DNA from: Microbacterium terregens
Lineage (GTDB): Bacteria; Actinomycetota; Actinomycetes; Actinomycetales; Microbacteriaceae
Direction: 5' to 3'
NCBI RefSeq assembly: GCF_039534975.1
Contig: NZ_BAAAWH010000001.1
Location: forward strand, 3,162,001-3,226,000
DNA: 64,000 bases
Position 1 is the first letter of the stretch. The number at the start of each line of letters is the position of its first letter. The translations under genes were made by a program, and so were the position numbers. The notes beneath the pieces are model-generated. The model made no database searches. It saw only the letters and a program-made list of their open reading frames with translations, and had not been told where the DNA came from. Positions 35,284-44,226 of this stretch are shown here, one piece after another.

Positions 35284-35410
35284 TAGGCTGGACAGGAAAG
35301 CACCACCCGCCGATGCGGGAGCAGACGGGATTCGGGTTCCTGGTCTGGTTCCTCCCGAAGAAGCGGAAGAGAGAACCCCGGCGTCCCCCAGCACCGGGGT
35401 TCTCTGTTTC
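35284..35410 (+). ncRNA. Candidate small RNA with three stem-loops
   Basis: A TAGGCT box (35284-35289) is followed by three ordered hairpins: CCCGC/GCGGG with a 4-base loop (35306-35319), TTCGGG/CCCGAA (35331-35359) and a strong 12-base terminator stem (35370-35405). A transcript of about 115 bases would start near 35296. The overlapping open frame from 35313 has no stop before 35750 and would run through the terminator, so a peptide is unlikely. No known RNA family recognised. Confidence 0.45.
35370..35405 (+). terminator. Intrinsic terminator
   Basis: AGAGAACCCCGG (35370-35381) pairs perfectly with CCGGGGTTCTCT (35394-35405) around a 12-base C-rich loop, followed by GTTTC. It lies 158 bases after the hemerythrin stop and would end that transcript or the candidate small RNA. 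Confidence 0.75.
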
Positions 35411-35673
35411 CCCGTGGACGGCGAGCGCGAGGCTGTGCGTGCGGTCCCCTCGGAGATCGATCGGCAAGGGTGCGAGGCTGGTCTCCGAGGGAACCCGACC
35501 GTGTCACCACTGGTCCGCTTCGTCGCGCAGGTGGATGCGCTCGGGTGACGAAAGGTGCCGGTCTCACTGCACCCTAGGGGTTCTCGGTCCGAGGTCACCG
35601 GGATTCTCATGCGATCGTTATCCGCGGCGGCGACCCGCGGGGCCCCTGTCGTTCTGGACGCACCCGGTGCACA
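35411..35673. other. Gene-free stretch before the membrane protein at 35674
   Basis: Together with the candidate small RNA this makes a 461-base gap between the hemerythrin stop and the next start. Beyond the terminator I see no ribosome-binding-site-supported open frame, no repeat and no clear promoter. Confidence 0.4.
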
Positions 35674-36444
35674 ATGTCACGCATGAGCGAGGCCTCGCCT
35701 GCCGACGCGTCCGGCGTCCCCGGCCCGCGCCCGGGTCGACGACCGGCTGAGGAGCACACGAGCGTCGACGCGGCAGGGGAATCCGATGCGGCGCTCGGTC
35801 GGCGTGCGCAGATCCTCGCGACCGAGCACTGGGGTCTGCTCGCCGCGCGCAGCACCGCGCAGAGCGAAGTGCTCACGCGCATCACGATCTTCCTCACTCT
35901 CGTCTCGGCCGGCCTGGTGACGATCGGACTGCTGGGTCAAGCATCCCGGTTCGAGGGGTGGTTCGGCGGTGCGTCGCTCGCGATCCTGGGCTTCCTCGTG
36001 CTGATCGGCCTGATGACACAGACCCGGGTGGCGAACGTGGCGGAGGAGGACATGATGTACGTCGTCGCGATGAACCGGCTCCGCGGCGCGTACGTCGACC
36101 TGGATCCGGCCGTCGAGTCCTACTTCCTCTCATCCGTCCACGACGACGAAGAGGGCATGAAGCATACGTACTCGTTCCTGCGCCCGAGGAATGTGAGCGT
36201 CCTCGTGGGCAGTTCCGCGGTGCTGCTGATCGTGGTCAACGCGTGCGTGAGCGGACTGCTGGTCGCCGCCATCATCGTCTCGAGTGGCGGCGGGGTGGGC
36301 TGGGCCGTCGGGGGCGGCATCACGGTGGGAATCCTCTACGTGGCGGGGTTCCTCAGGTACGGGTGGTGGACCTTCCGCAGCTCGTGGGGGCGGTACATCC
36401 CCCGACGCCCGTCGACCGGCCCGCCGCGGTTCTGGAGACCCTGA
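35674..36444 (+). CDS. Membrane protein of unknown function
   Basis: Protein of 256 residues (a second ATG three codons in is equally possible). The first 60 residues are polar. Four hydrophobic segments follow in two pairs: ITIFLTLVSAGLVTIGLLG with ASLAILGFLVLIGLM, and VLVGSSAVLLIVVNACVSGLLVAAIIV with WAVGGGITVGILYVAGFL. A charged cytoplasmic-type loop of about 60 residues (VANVAEEDMMYVVAMNRLRGAY) separates the pairs. The layout resembles small sensor-like membrane proteins; no family is recognised. Confidence 0.75.
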   Translation: MSRMSEASPADASGVPGPRPGRRPAEEHTSVDAAGESDAALGRRAQILATEHWGLLAARSTAQSEVLTRITIFLTLVSAGLVTIGLLGQASRFEGWFGGASLAILGFLVLIGLMTQTRVANVAEEDMMYVVAMNRLRGAYVDLDPAVESYFLSSVHDDEEGMKHTYSFLRPRNVSVLVGSSAVLLIVVNACVSGLLVAAIIVSSGGGVGWAVGGGITVGILYVAGFLRYGWWTFRSSWGRYIPRRPSTGPPRFWRP

Positions 36445-36446
36445 GC

Positions 36447-37481
36447 TCAGTGGTACGCACCAGGCGACAGCGGCAGGCGCCTGGTGCCGAGGCATCCCAT
36501 CACCCACCGATCGAGCCGCTCGTACGCCTCGTCGCGTGCGTCAGCGCGTGACAGAAAGACATCGTGCAGGGCGCCGTCGATGCGCTCGACGGTCACCGAC
36601 GGGCCCAGGCGCAGCGAAGCGCGGGCGATCTCGTCGACCACGAGGACGGTGTCGGCCCGCGTCAACTCCTCCGACCAGCGCGTCGGAGCCTCCGACTTGG
36701 CCGAGAGGAGCACGCAGATCGGAGCATCGATGTGAAGTCCTGCTGCCACCCGCGAATGACCGGCCAGAATCGCGTGCAGCCACGCCGTGTGCACCGTCAT
36801 GGAGACCTCGGGACGCCACGCCGGGTTGATGTCCAAAGGCGTGTCGCGCACCTCGCGCTGCGCACGCGAATAGAAGCCCGTATCCACCTGCGGCAGCGCC
36901 TCGAACGGTCGCAGGCGGGCCTGCAGCCCGATCATCGGGGCGACGGCGACGCGGGTCATCGCGCTCAACTGGAACTCCAGCCACGGGCTGTTCAGGATGA
37001 GCGCACTGGCCGCTCCCGGATGCCGATCCGCCCACAGGCTCAGCGTGAGTCCGCCGGTGGAGTGGCCCACGAGCACGAGCCTGCGCGCGGGCGCCGGTCC
37101 GTCCAGGTCACGACCCATTGCCGCGAGGGCGGCCGAGATGTCCTCGTCGTAGGTTGCGAGGTCGGTGACGTACCCCGGCGTCTGGCCGGGGCGGATGCTG
37201 CGACCGTACTTGCGCAGATCCAGCGCGTAGAAGTCGGCACCGCGGTCGGTCCAGTACGCGGCCAGGCTGCGCTGGAAGAAGTAGTCGGACCAGCCGTGCA
37301 CGTACAGCACGTCCACGTCGTGCAGTGGCCGGCGGTCTCCGAAGATCCCGCCGAGCACGGGACGGCGCGCGAGCGCGCGCACGAGGGTCGCGACCACGGG
37401 ACCTTCGTCGTCCTCGCCGAGGGGCAGGGTCAGTTGCCGGAACGGCTCCCCCAGGACATCGGCATCCCACTCCTGTGCCAT
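36447..37481 (-). CDS. Alpha/beta hydrolase (lysophospholipase-like)
   Basis: Protein of 344 residues starting MAQEWDADV (a GTG two codons upstream is possible). Alpha/beta fold marks are DVDVLYVHGWSDYFFQ, DLRKYGRSIRPGQ, nucleophile elbow VLVGHSTGGLT and a C-terminal GALHDVFLSRAD carrying the catalytic His. This resembles the serine-aminopeptidase/monoglyceride-lipase-like group. It is convergent with the membrane protein at 35674 with only a 2-base gap. The substrate is unknown. Confidence 0.87.
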   Translation of the reverse strand: MAQEWDADVLGEPFRQLTLPLGEDDEGPVVATLVRALARRPVLGGIFGDRRPLHDVDVLYVHGWSDYFFQRSLAAYWTDRGADFYALDLRKYGRSIRPGQTPGYVTDLATYDEDISAALAAMGRDLDGPAPARRLVLVGHSTGGLTLSLWADRHPGAASALILNSPWLEFQLSAMTRVAVAPMIGLQARLRPFEALPQVDTGFYSRAQREVRDTPLDINPAWRPEVSMTVHTAWLHAILAGHSRVAAGLHIDAPICVLLSAKSEAPTRWSEELTRADTVLVVDEIARASLRLGPSVTVERIDGALHDVFLSRADARDEAYERLDRWVMGCLGTRRLPLSPGAYH

Positions 37482-37578
37482 GCGCACAGCCTAACCAGCC
37501 GGGTGGGAACGGACCGGCTCGGTCGGGGGGAGCGACACCCCGTAGACCACGTCGGCGGGTGGGGTTACTGTCGCCTCG

Positions 37579-38856
37579 ATGGACGCCGCGACGACGCTGC
37601 CGAGTCCACGCAGGATTCAAGGCACGTACTACACGCTGCTGCTGGGCAACACGCTCGCGGCATCGTTCATCTGGGGCATCAACACCCTCTTCCTGCTCGA
37701 TGCCGGCCTTTCGAACCTCGAGGCGTTCGCCGCGAACGCGTTCTTCACCGCGGGGATGCTGATCTTCGAGATCCCCACGGGCGTCGTCGCCGACACGGTC
37801 GGGCGACGCGCGTCCTACCTGATCGGCACGATCACGCTCGCGACCACGACGACGCTGTACTGGATGCTGTGGGTGTGGGAATCGCCCTTCTGGGCGTGGG
37901 CGATCGTGTCGGTCCTGATCGGGCTGGGGTTCACGTTCTTCTCGGGTGCGGTCGACGCGTGGCTCGTCGACGCGCTGAAAGCCACCGGCTACCGCGGCAG
38001 CCTCGAGACCGTCTTCGGCCGTGCGCAGATCGTCGGAGGCATCGCCATGCTCTCGGGCTCGGTGCTCGGCGGTGTGATCGCGCAGATCACCGATCTCGGC
38101 GTGCCGTTCCTGGTTCGTGCTCTCGTGCTCGTCGTGATGTTCGTCGTCGCCGCGCTCCTGATGCACGACATCGGCTTCGCGCCCGAGCGCGGTCAGAATC
38201 CGCTGCGGGCTACGCGCACGGTGTTCCGCGCGTCGGTGAAGTACGGACTGGGCAATCGTCCAGTCCGTTGGCTCATGCTGGCGAGCCCCTTCACGGCGGG
38301 CGTGGGAATCTACGTGTTCTACGCTCTGCAGCCCTATCTGCTCGAACTGTGGGGAGACGACGAGGCGTACACGATCGCGGGCCTCGCGGCGGCGCTGCTA
38401 TCCGGCGCGGCGATCGTCGGCGGGGCGCTCGCTCCCTGGGTGCGCAGGCTGTTCCACCGCCGCACGTCATCGATCCTGCTGGCCACGGTGGCCAGCGCGG
38501 TGGTGCTGCTGGGTCTCGGGCTCGTCCACAACTTCTGGGTCGCGATCGCGCTCGTCGCCGTGTGGGGCATCGCCTCCGCCATCGACGACCCGGTGCACCG
38601 CGCCTACCTCAACGACATGATCCCGTCCAAGCAGCGCGCGACGGTGCTCTCGTTCGACTCACTGATGGGTTCCGCCGGTGGGGTGGTGTTCCAGCCGGCG
38701 CTCGGGCGGGCAGCCGATGTCGGAGGCTACGGCGCGTCCTTGATCTGGAGCGGGGTCATCTCGGCTGTCGCGGTGCCGTTCGTGCTGCTGAGCCGCGCCC
38801 AGCGCTCCCCCGCCGACACTGCGCAGCGCGTGGACGAGGTCGGCGGGACGGAGTGA
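37579..38856 (+). CDS. MFS transporter
   Basis: Major facilitator protein of 425 residues with about 12 membrane segments. The loop 2-3 signature region reads GVVADTVGRRASYLIG (the D-x3-G-R-R pattern). The segment layout FFTAGMLIFEIPTGVVAD matches MFS members of the multidrug/sugar-efflux type. The substrate cannot be told. It ends exactly where the convergent FprA-type reductase ends. Confidence 0.92.
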   Translation: MDAATTLPSPRRIQGTYYTLLLGNTLAASFIWGINTLFLLDAGLSNLEAFAANAFFTAGMLIFEIPTGVVADTVGRRASYLIGTITLATTTTLYWMLWVWESPFWAWAIVSVLIGLGFTFFSGAVDAWLVDALKATGYRGSLETVFGRAQIVGGIAMLSGSVLGGVIAQITDLGVPFLVRALVLVVMFVVAALLMHDIGFAPERGQNPLRATRTVFRASVKYGLGNRPVRWLMLASPFTAGVGIYVFYALQPYLLELWGDDEAYTIAGLAAALLSGAAIVGGALAPWVRRLFHRRTSSILLATVASAVVLLGLGLVHNFWVAIALVAVWGIASAIDDPVHRAYLNDMIPSKQRATVLSFDSLMGSAGGVVFQPALGRAADVGGYGASLIWSGVISAVAVPFVLLSRAQRSPADTAQRVDEVGGTE

Positions 38857-40230
38857 CTACTCGCCGCGCGAGATGTCGATCATGTCCGGACGAGGCACGA
38901 CCTTGACGCGCGCGCGCCCGTGGGGAGCGCCCAGCCCGATCTCGTGCTCGTCGAGACGGTGCCAGCCGTCCAGGTCGGTCCAGCGCACACCGCGCTCGGC
39001 CAGCAGCCGCGGCACCGCCTCCTCCGACGGGTCGACCGGCTGCCACCAGGAACCCTGGTCGTTGATGAGGTGACGGATGGTCTCCATCGCGTCGGACTTC
39101 GTGTGGCCGATCAGGCCGACCGGCCCGCGCTTGATCCAGCCGGTCGCATACACACCGGGCACACGGTCATTGGAATCCTTGCGCAGCGCCTGTCCCTCGT
39201 GGTTGGGGATCACGCCATGGCGCTTGTCGAAGGGCACGCCGGGCAGCGGCGAGCCGAAGTACCCGACCGCGCGGTAGAGCGCCTGGATGGCCACCTCGCG
39301 GATCTCGCCGGTGCCGGTGACACCGCCTTCACCGTCCGGTCGCGTGCGCTCCCAGCGGAAACCCGAGGCGCGGCCGTCCGCGTCGGTGAGCACCTCGAGC
39401 GGCTTGGCGTAGAAGTGCAGGTGGAGGCGGCGGGATGCCTCTCCTCCGGCGTTGTTCACCGACGGCCGTTTGCGCCACGACTGGAGCACGCGGTCGATGA
39501 CCATGACCTGCTTGTTGCTCGCGATCGCGGCCCGGGAGGCCTCGTCGTAGTCGAAATCCTCGTCGTAGACGACCATGTCGACGTCGCGCAGTTCGCCGAG
39601 CTCGCGCAGTTCGAGGGGCGTGAACTTCACCTGTGCGGGGCCTCGACGTCCGAAGACGTGCACATCGGTGACAGCACTCTCGCGCAGGCCGGCGTAGACG
39701 TTGTCGGGCACCTCGGTCGGAAGCAGGTCCTCCGCGTGCTTGGCGAGCATGCGGGCGACATCGAGCGCGACGTTGCCGTTTCCGACCACGGCCACGGATG
39801 CCGCATCCAGGGGCCACTCGCGCGGCACGTCCGGGTGACCGTCGTACCAGCTCACGAAGTCCGCGGCGCCGTAGGAACCGATCGCGTCCGTTCCAGGGAT
39901 GTCCAGGCTCGCGTCGCGGATGGCTCCGGTCGCGAAGATGACCGCGTTGTAGTGGCGCTTCAGGTCGTCGAGGGTGATGTCCTCGCCGAAGCGCACGTTG
40001 CCGAAGAGCCGGATGTCACCGCGGTCGAGCACCTCTCGCAGAGCCGTGACGATGCCCTTGATGCGCGGGTGGTCGGGGGCGACGCCATAGCGGACGAGGC
40101 CGTACGGCGCCGGGAGCTGCTCGAACAGGTCGATGGAGACGTCGAACTTGCGTTCTGCCTTGAGCAGGATGTCTGCGGCGTAGATGCCCGCCGGTCCTGC
40201 CCCGACGATGGCCAGCCTGAGCTTGGTCAT
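38857..40230 (-). CDS. fprA: Ferredoxin-NADP+ reductase, FprA type
   Basis: Flavoprotein of 457 residues starting MTKLRLAIV, with AAAGGACCAC upstream. FAD-binding GAGPAGIYAADILL at residue 10 and the NADP-binding VVGNGNVALDVARML near residue 165 are complete. The YGLVRYGVAPDHPRIKG block is diagnostic of the adrenodoxin-reductase-like FprA family of Actinobacteria. It would transfer electrons between NADPH and ferredoxins such as the one at 8733. It lies upstream of nothing else on its strand except the isoprenoid/menaquinone genes at 40293-42165, with a 62-base gap. Confidence 0.93.
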   Translation of the reverse strand: MTKLRLAIVGAGPAGIYAADILLKAERKFDVSIDLFEQLPAPYGLVRYGVAPDHPRIKGIVTALREVLDRGDIRLFGNVRFGEDITLDDLKRHYNAVIFATGAIRDASLDIPGTDAIGSYGAADFVSWYDGHPDVPREWPLDAASVAVVGNGNVALDVARMLAKHAEDLLPTEVPDNVYAGLRESAVTDVHVFGRRGPAQVKFTPLELRELGELRDVDMVVYDEDFDYDEASRAAIASNKQVMVIDRVLQSWRKRPSVNNAGGEASRRLHLHFYAKPLEVLTDADGRASGFRWERTRPDGEGGVTGTGEIREVAIQALYRAVGYFGSPLPGVPFDKRHGVIPNHEGQALRKDSNDRVPGVYATGWIKRGPVGLIGHTKSDAMETIRHLINDQGSWWQPVDPSEEAVPRLLAERGVRWTDLDGWHRLDEHEIGLGAPHGRARVKVVPRPDMIDISRGE

Positions 40231-40292
40231 GTGGTCCTTTCTGAAGTCGCGGGCTTGGCGAACGACGACGCCCGCCACGGCGACGGGATGGG

Positions 40293-41348
40293 TCAGCTGG
40301 AACGGTCGGCGACGGCCTGGGCGAAACGCGTCAGCGCCTCGCGCACCGCACCCGCGGGAAGGGGTCCGAGCGAGGCGACGGCCTCGTTCGACCAGGCGTG
40401 GGCGAGATCGAGTGTGGCTTGTGTGGCGTCGTGCTCGCGCAGCTCGGCGAGTTCGCGATCCAGGATGGCCGGATCATGCCCGTCGGCGATGCGCTCGACG
40501 CCGTCATCGATGCGCGCGAGGAGCGCCACGGAGGCGGCATCGGTGCGCTGCCCGAGCACCAGGTAGGGCATGGTGGGTACGCCGGCGCGGAGGTCGGTGC
40601 CCGGAACCTTGCCGGTCTCGTCGGGGTCTTCGGACAGGTCGATCACGTCATCGAGGAGCTGGAACGCGACGCCGACCTTCTCGCCGAACGAGATCAGGGG
40701 CTGCTCGAACTCCGCCGGGCCGTTGGCGAAGATGAGCCCGGTCTGGGCCGCGGCGGCGATCAGCGAACCGGTCTTGTCGGCGAGCACCTGGAGGTAGAAC
40801 TCCACGCGGTCCTCGTCGTCCTGCGGACCGACCGTCTCATGCATCTGTCCGAGCACGAGTCGCTCGAACGTGTCGGCCTGCAGCCGGATGGCGCGCTCGC
40901 CCTGGCGGGCCATGATCTGACTCGCGCGCGAGAACAGCAGGTCTCCGGTGAGGATCGCGACGTTGTTGCCCCAGACCGCGTGGGCGCTGGGCACACCTCG
41001 ACGCTTGTCCGCGGCATCCATGACGTCATCGTGGTAGAGCGAGCCGAGATGGGTCATCTCGAGCGCTGTCGCGCCCTCGATCACGTCGTCGTTCGCACCG
41101 TCGCCCAGCTGAGCGGTGATGATCGCGAGCATCGGGCGGATGCGCTTGCCGCCCGCTTCGTAGAGGTAGCGGCTCGCCGCGTCGGCGATGCGGTCCGCGA
41201 CACGCAGCTCCTGCTCGAGGGCGCGGTCGACGCGCACGAGGCCGGCCTTCACAGCCGACGCGAGCTTGCGGGAGCGCGGCCCGGCGAGTGTGCGGTCTGT
41301 GAGGCCCAGCTTGCCCGCAACCCGCGAGCCGGATGCTGAGGGAATCAC
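40293..41348 (-). CDS. Polyprenyl diphosphate synthase
   Basis: Trans-prenyltransferase of 351 residues that extends isoprenyl diphosphates, most likely to the side chain of menaquinone given menG next door. First and second Asp-rich motifs are LYHDDVMDAADKRRG and QLLDDVIDLSED; the GGKRIRP substrate motif is present. GTG start. Context supports heptaprenyl-or-longer diphosphate synthase for MenA, but chain length cannot be read reliably. It lies 52 bases after menG on the same strand. Confidence 0.92.
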   Translation of the reverse strand: MIPSASGSRVAGKLGLTDRTLAGPRSRKLASAVKAGLVRVDRALEQELRVADRIADAASRYLYEAGGKRIRPMLAIITAQLGDGANDDVIEGATALEMTHLGSLYHDDVMDAADKRRGVPSAHAVWGNNVAILTGDLLFSRASQIMARQGERAIRLQADTFERLVLGQMHETVGPQDDEDRVEFYLQVLADKTGSLIAAAAQTGLIFANGPAEFEQPLISFGEKVGVAFQLLDDVIDLSEDPDETGKVPGTDLRAGVPTMPYLVLGQRTDAASVALLARIDDGVERIADGHDPAILDRELAELREHDATQATLDLAHAWSNEAVASLGPLPAGAVREALTRFAQAVADRSS

Positions 41349-41400
41349 CCCCTCAGCCTACCGGGGTCTGGACGCGTCGCTCGTGCCGCGGCATCCGCCC

Positions 41401-42165
41401 CTAACTCGGCGCGCGGTCCGCCGCGGGCTTGGTCGCACGGTGCAACGCCACGATCCCCAGCGACAGGTTCCGGTATGCCACGTCGGTCCATCCGGCTTCG
41501 CGGATCCACGCAGAGAGCGCGCGCTGGTCGGGCCACTCGCGGATCGACTCGTTGAGGTAGTCGTAGGCGTCGGCGTTCGAGCTGACGGTCTTGGCGACCA
41601 CCGGGAGGATGCGGTCGTTGTAGAAGCGGTACAGACCCTGAAACGAACGCGACGGCGGGTGCGAGAACTCGCAGACGATCAGGCGTCCGCCCGGTCTGGT
41701 CACCCGCAGCAGTTCGCGAAGCGCCTTCTGCGGGTCGTTCACGTTGCGCAGCCCGAACGACATCGTGACCGTGTCGAACTCGTCCGCATCGAACGGAAGG
41801 GCCGTGGCGTCGGCCTGAACGAAGGTCAGGTTTCGGATGCCGCGGTGGCGGCGCTCGCCCTCTGCGATCATGCCGGGCGAGAAGTCGGCCGCCACGACCT
41901 GAGCTCCGCTCCTGGCCAGCGCCACCGAGCTCGCGCCGGTGCCGGCGGCCAGATCGAGGATCCGTTGTCCGGCTCGTGGCGCCACCGCACGGGTCGTGGC
42001 GGCACGCCACATCCGGTCGTTGCCCATGCTCAGGACGGTGTTCGTGCGGTCGTAGTTCTTGGCGACCTGATCGAACATGCCACTCACCCGCGCCGGGTCC
42101 TTGTGCAGGTCGGCGCGGTTCTGCTGTGCGTCGTCGGCACGTGGGTCGTTCGGACGGGAGGTCAC
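41401..42165 (-). CDS. menG: Demethylmenaquinone methyltransferase
   Basis: SAM-dependent C-methyltransferase of 254 residues (UbiE/MenG family), the last step of menaquinone synthesis. The SAM motif is LDLAAGTGASSVAL; family signatures RVSGMFDQVAKNYDRTN and SFGLRNVNDPQKALRE are complete. It is downstream of the DUF402 gene (42-base gap) and upstream of the polyprenyl synthase on the same strand. Confidence 0.95.
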   Translation of the reverse strand: MTSRPNDPRADDAQQNRADLHKDPARVSGMFDQVAKNYDRTNTVLSMGNDRMWRAATTRAVAPRAGQRILDLAAGTGASSVALARSGAQVVAADFSPGMIAEGERRHRGIRNLTFVQADATALPFDADEFDTVTMSFGLRNVNDPQKALRELLRVTRPGGRLIVCEFSHPPSRSFQGLYRFYNDRILPVVAKTVSSNADAYDYLNESIREWPDQRALSAWIREAGWTDVAYRNLSLGIVALHRATKPAADRAPS

Positions 42166-42207
42166 CGGATGAGTCTATTCGCGCCGCCTGCGCGGCGCCC
42201 GGTCCGG

Positions 42208-42792
42208 CTATTCCGCACCAGGGGACAGGTGCAGGCCCGCGAGCCGTGCCAGCCAGGCATCGGGTGTCGCGTCGTCGAAGGGGGCGACCTCCGCCCGCAC
42301 ATACGCTTCGAGGTCGACCGCGAGCGACTCGAGTCGGTCCACGATGTCGAGCGGATACCCGTACGCCACCCGATGCTCGTCCCATTCGTCCCGGTCGTCG
42401 ATCCAGATGCCGCGGCCGTCGACGGCCTTGACGACGTCCAGGTCCATGTCGATGCCGGTCGGCTCCAGGATGCCGTCCTCCTCGTGCCACCGGATGTCCC
42501 AGCCCAGGTCGATGTAGATCCGATACGTGGCAGGGGGCGCGACGTTCACCGTCATGGCATACAGACCGCTGGGCGGGAGAAGGGTCACGCTCGGTGCGTT
42601 GACCTGGAAGTCGCGCTCCGGACGGCTGCTGCGCCACCCGGCGAGCTGGCCGAACCAGTCCCCCCATTGGTCGGAGCCGAGGTAGACGCACTCGTGCACC
42701 CAGTGCGGTGAGCCATCCCACTTGCGCCACCGGAAGACGGTGCGCGTTCCCGGCTCGGGGCGGCCGGGCGTCATCTGATGGTGGGCGCTCAT
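42208..42792 (-). CDS. DUF402 family protein
   Basis: Protein of 194 residues starting MSAHHQMT. The DUF402 core is visible as RIYIDLGWDIRWHEED, EPTGIDMDLDVVKAVDG and DDRDEWDEHR, with acidic metal-binding residues as in Ntdp-type nucleoside di/triphosphate phosphatases. The role here is unknown. A TAAGCT box 8 bases before the ATG suggests a leaderless transcript. It is divergent from menF and directly before menG. Confidence 0.87.
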   Translation of the reverse strand: MSAHHQMTPGRPEPGTRTVFRWRKWDGSPHWVHECVYLGSDQWGDWFGQLAGWRSSRPERDFQVNAPSVTLLPPSGLYAMTVNVAPPATYRIYIDLGWDIRWHEEDGILEPTGIDMDLDVVKAVDGRGIWIDDRDEWDEHRVAYGYPLDIVDRLESLAVDLEAYVRAEVAPFDDATPDAWLARLAGLHLSPGAE

Positions 42793-42896
42793 GACGGCAC
42801 AGCTTAGCGGCGCCGACACCGACGCGACCCAGACTCGGTTCACGCTCGCCTGCGGTCGTGGCCCCCGTCGAGGCGGGTCGACTCTAGTCTGGAGCT

Positions 42897-44183
42897 GTGA
42901 CCGATCCCGACGAGCTGCCCGTGCCGCGGCTGCGGGTCGTGACGCGCGAGGTCGCGGCGATCGACGATGTGCTGGCATACGCCGAGCTGTCGAATCCCAC
43001 GTACTGGAGCCGGCGCGGCGACGCCATGGCGGCCTACGGCGAGACGATGGGGTTCACGCGGATCGGCTCGGTGACGGGCTTCGACCTCGGCGAGCAGTGG
43101 CGGGCGCTGGCCGCGGCAGCCGACGTCGACGACGCCGTGAACCTGCCGGGCACCGGGCTGATCGCGTTCGGGTCGTTCGCGTTCGACCCTCTCTCCGAGA
43201 CGCCGAGCACGCTCAGCGTGCCGTCCGTCGTCGTCGGCCGTCGCGGCGACCGTTCCTGGGTCACGCGGATCACCCTTGCCGGCTCCGCCGAGCAGGACGA
43301 CGCGGCCGCGCTGCCGGAGGCCCACGTTTACGGGCCCTACTGGGCCGCGACCCTCGGACCGGGCGCGCTCGACCCGAGCGGGTACCAGGCGGCCGTGCGC
43401 GGTGGCCTCGAGGCGATCGCGGCGGGCGAGGTCAGCAAGGTCGTCCTCGCGCGCGACCTGGTCGGCTCGATCCCGCCCGGCTCCGACCTGCGCCGGCTCG
43501 TGCGGGCCCTGGCATCCGGCTACCCGGACTGCTGGGCGTACGCGGTCGACGGCCTCATCGGCGCAAGCCCCGAGACGCTCGTGACCGTCTCGGGTGGCTC
43601 CGTCACCGCCCGGGTGCTCGCCGGCACCGCGCCGCGCGGCGCGGACGCGGATGCCGACACCGCGGCATCCCTCGCCCTGGCCACGAGCGCGAAGGACCAG
43701 GACGAGCACCTCTACGCCGTGCAGAGCGTGCTGGCCTCGCTGCGCCCGCACACGAGCGTGCTCGCGGCGAGCGAGCAGCCGTTCGCGCTCAAGCTGCCCA
43801 ACGTCTTCCACCTGGCGACCGACGTCGAAGGCGAGCTGAGCGGCGGCGCGTCCGCCCTCGACCTGGTGGCCGCGCTGCACCCGACCGCTGCCGTGGCGGG
43901 AACGCCGACGGATGCCGCCCTCGGCGTGATCCGCCGGCTCGAGCCCTTCGACCGCGGCCGATACGCCGGTCCGGTCGGCTGGGTCGACGCGCGCGGCGAC
44001 GGCGAGTGGGCGATCGCACTGAGATGCGCGCAGTTCGAGCTGGACACCGTCCCACCCGGCGGCCGGGACGACATTCCGCTGCGCGCGCACGCCGGTGCGG
44101 GGATCGTCGCCGGCAGCAACCCCGAGGCCGAGCTGCTCGAGACGCGGGTCAAGTTCCGCCCCATCGTGGACGCGCTGGCATGA
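42897..44183 (+). CDS. menF: Isochorismate synthase
   Basis: Chorismate-binding enzyme of 428 residues converting chorismate to isochorismate, the entry to menaquinone synthesis. Motifs: [36 protein letters not shown] and [20 protein letters not shown] start has GGAG 3-6 bases upstream and a TAGTCT box (42885-42890) at leaderless spacing, so either start mode is possible. A salicylate- or siderophore-type isochorismate synthase is the alternative, but the surrounding men genes favour MenF. Confidence 0.93.
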   Translation: MTDPDELPVPRLRVVTREVAAIDDVLAYAELSNPTYWSRRGDAMAAYGETMGFTRIGSVTGFDLGEQWRALAAAADVDDAVNLPGTGLIAFGSFAFDPLSETPSTLSVPSVVVGRRGDRSWVTRITLAGSAEQDDAAALPEAHVYGPYWAATLGPGALDPSGYQAAVRGGLEAIAAGEVSKVVLARDLVGSIPPGSDLRRLVRALASGYPDCWAYAVDGLIGASPETLVTVSGGSVTARVLAGTAPRGADADADTAASLALATSAKDQDEHLYAVQSVLASLRPHTSVLAASEQPFALKLPNVFHLATDVEGELSGGASALDLVAALHPTAAVAGTPTDAALGVIRRLEPFDRGRYAGPVGWVDARGDGEWAIALRCAQFELDTVPPGGRDDIPLRAHAGAGIVAGSNPEAELLETRVKFRPIVDALA

Positions 44184-44226
44184 CCGTCGTCCGCCAGAAT
44201 CCCCCAGCACGCGAATCGAGACACCC

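Noticed and set aside
35313..35750. Open frame beginning MREQTGFGFLVWFLPKKRK
   Set aside because: It runs through a strong terminator hairpin and into the next gene, has no close ribosome binding site and loses coding character after 30 codons; a small RNA is preferred.
36447..37481. MenH assignment for the alpha/beta hydrolase near the men genes
   Set aside because: It has a large N-terminal extension and lysophospholipase-like motifs, and is not adjacent to menD or menB; evidence is too weak.
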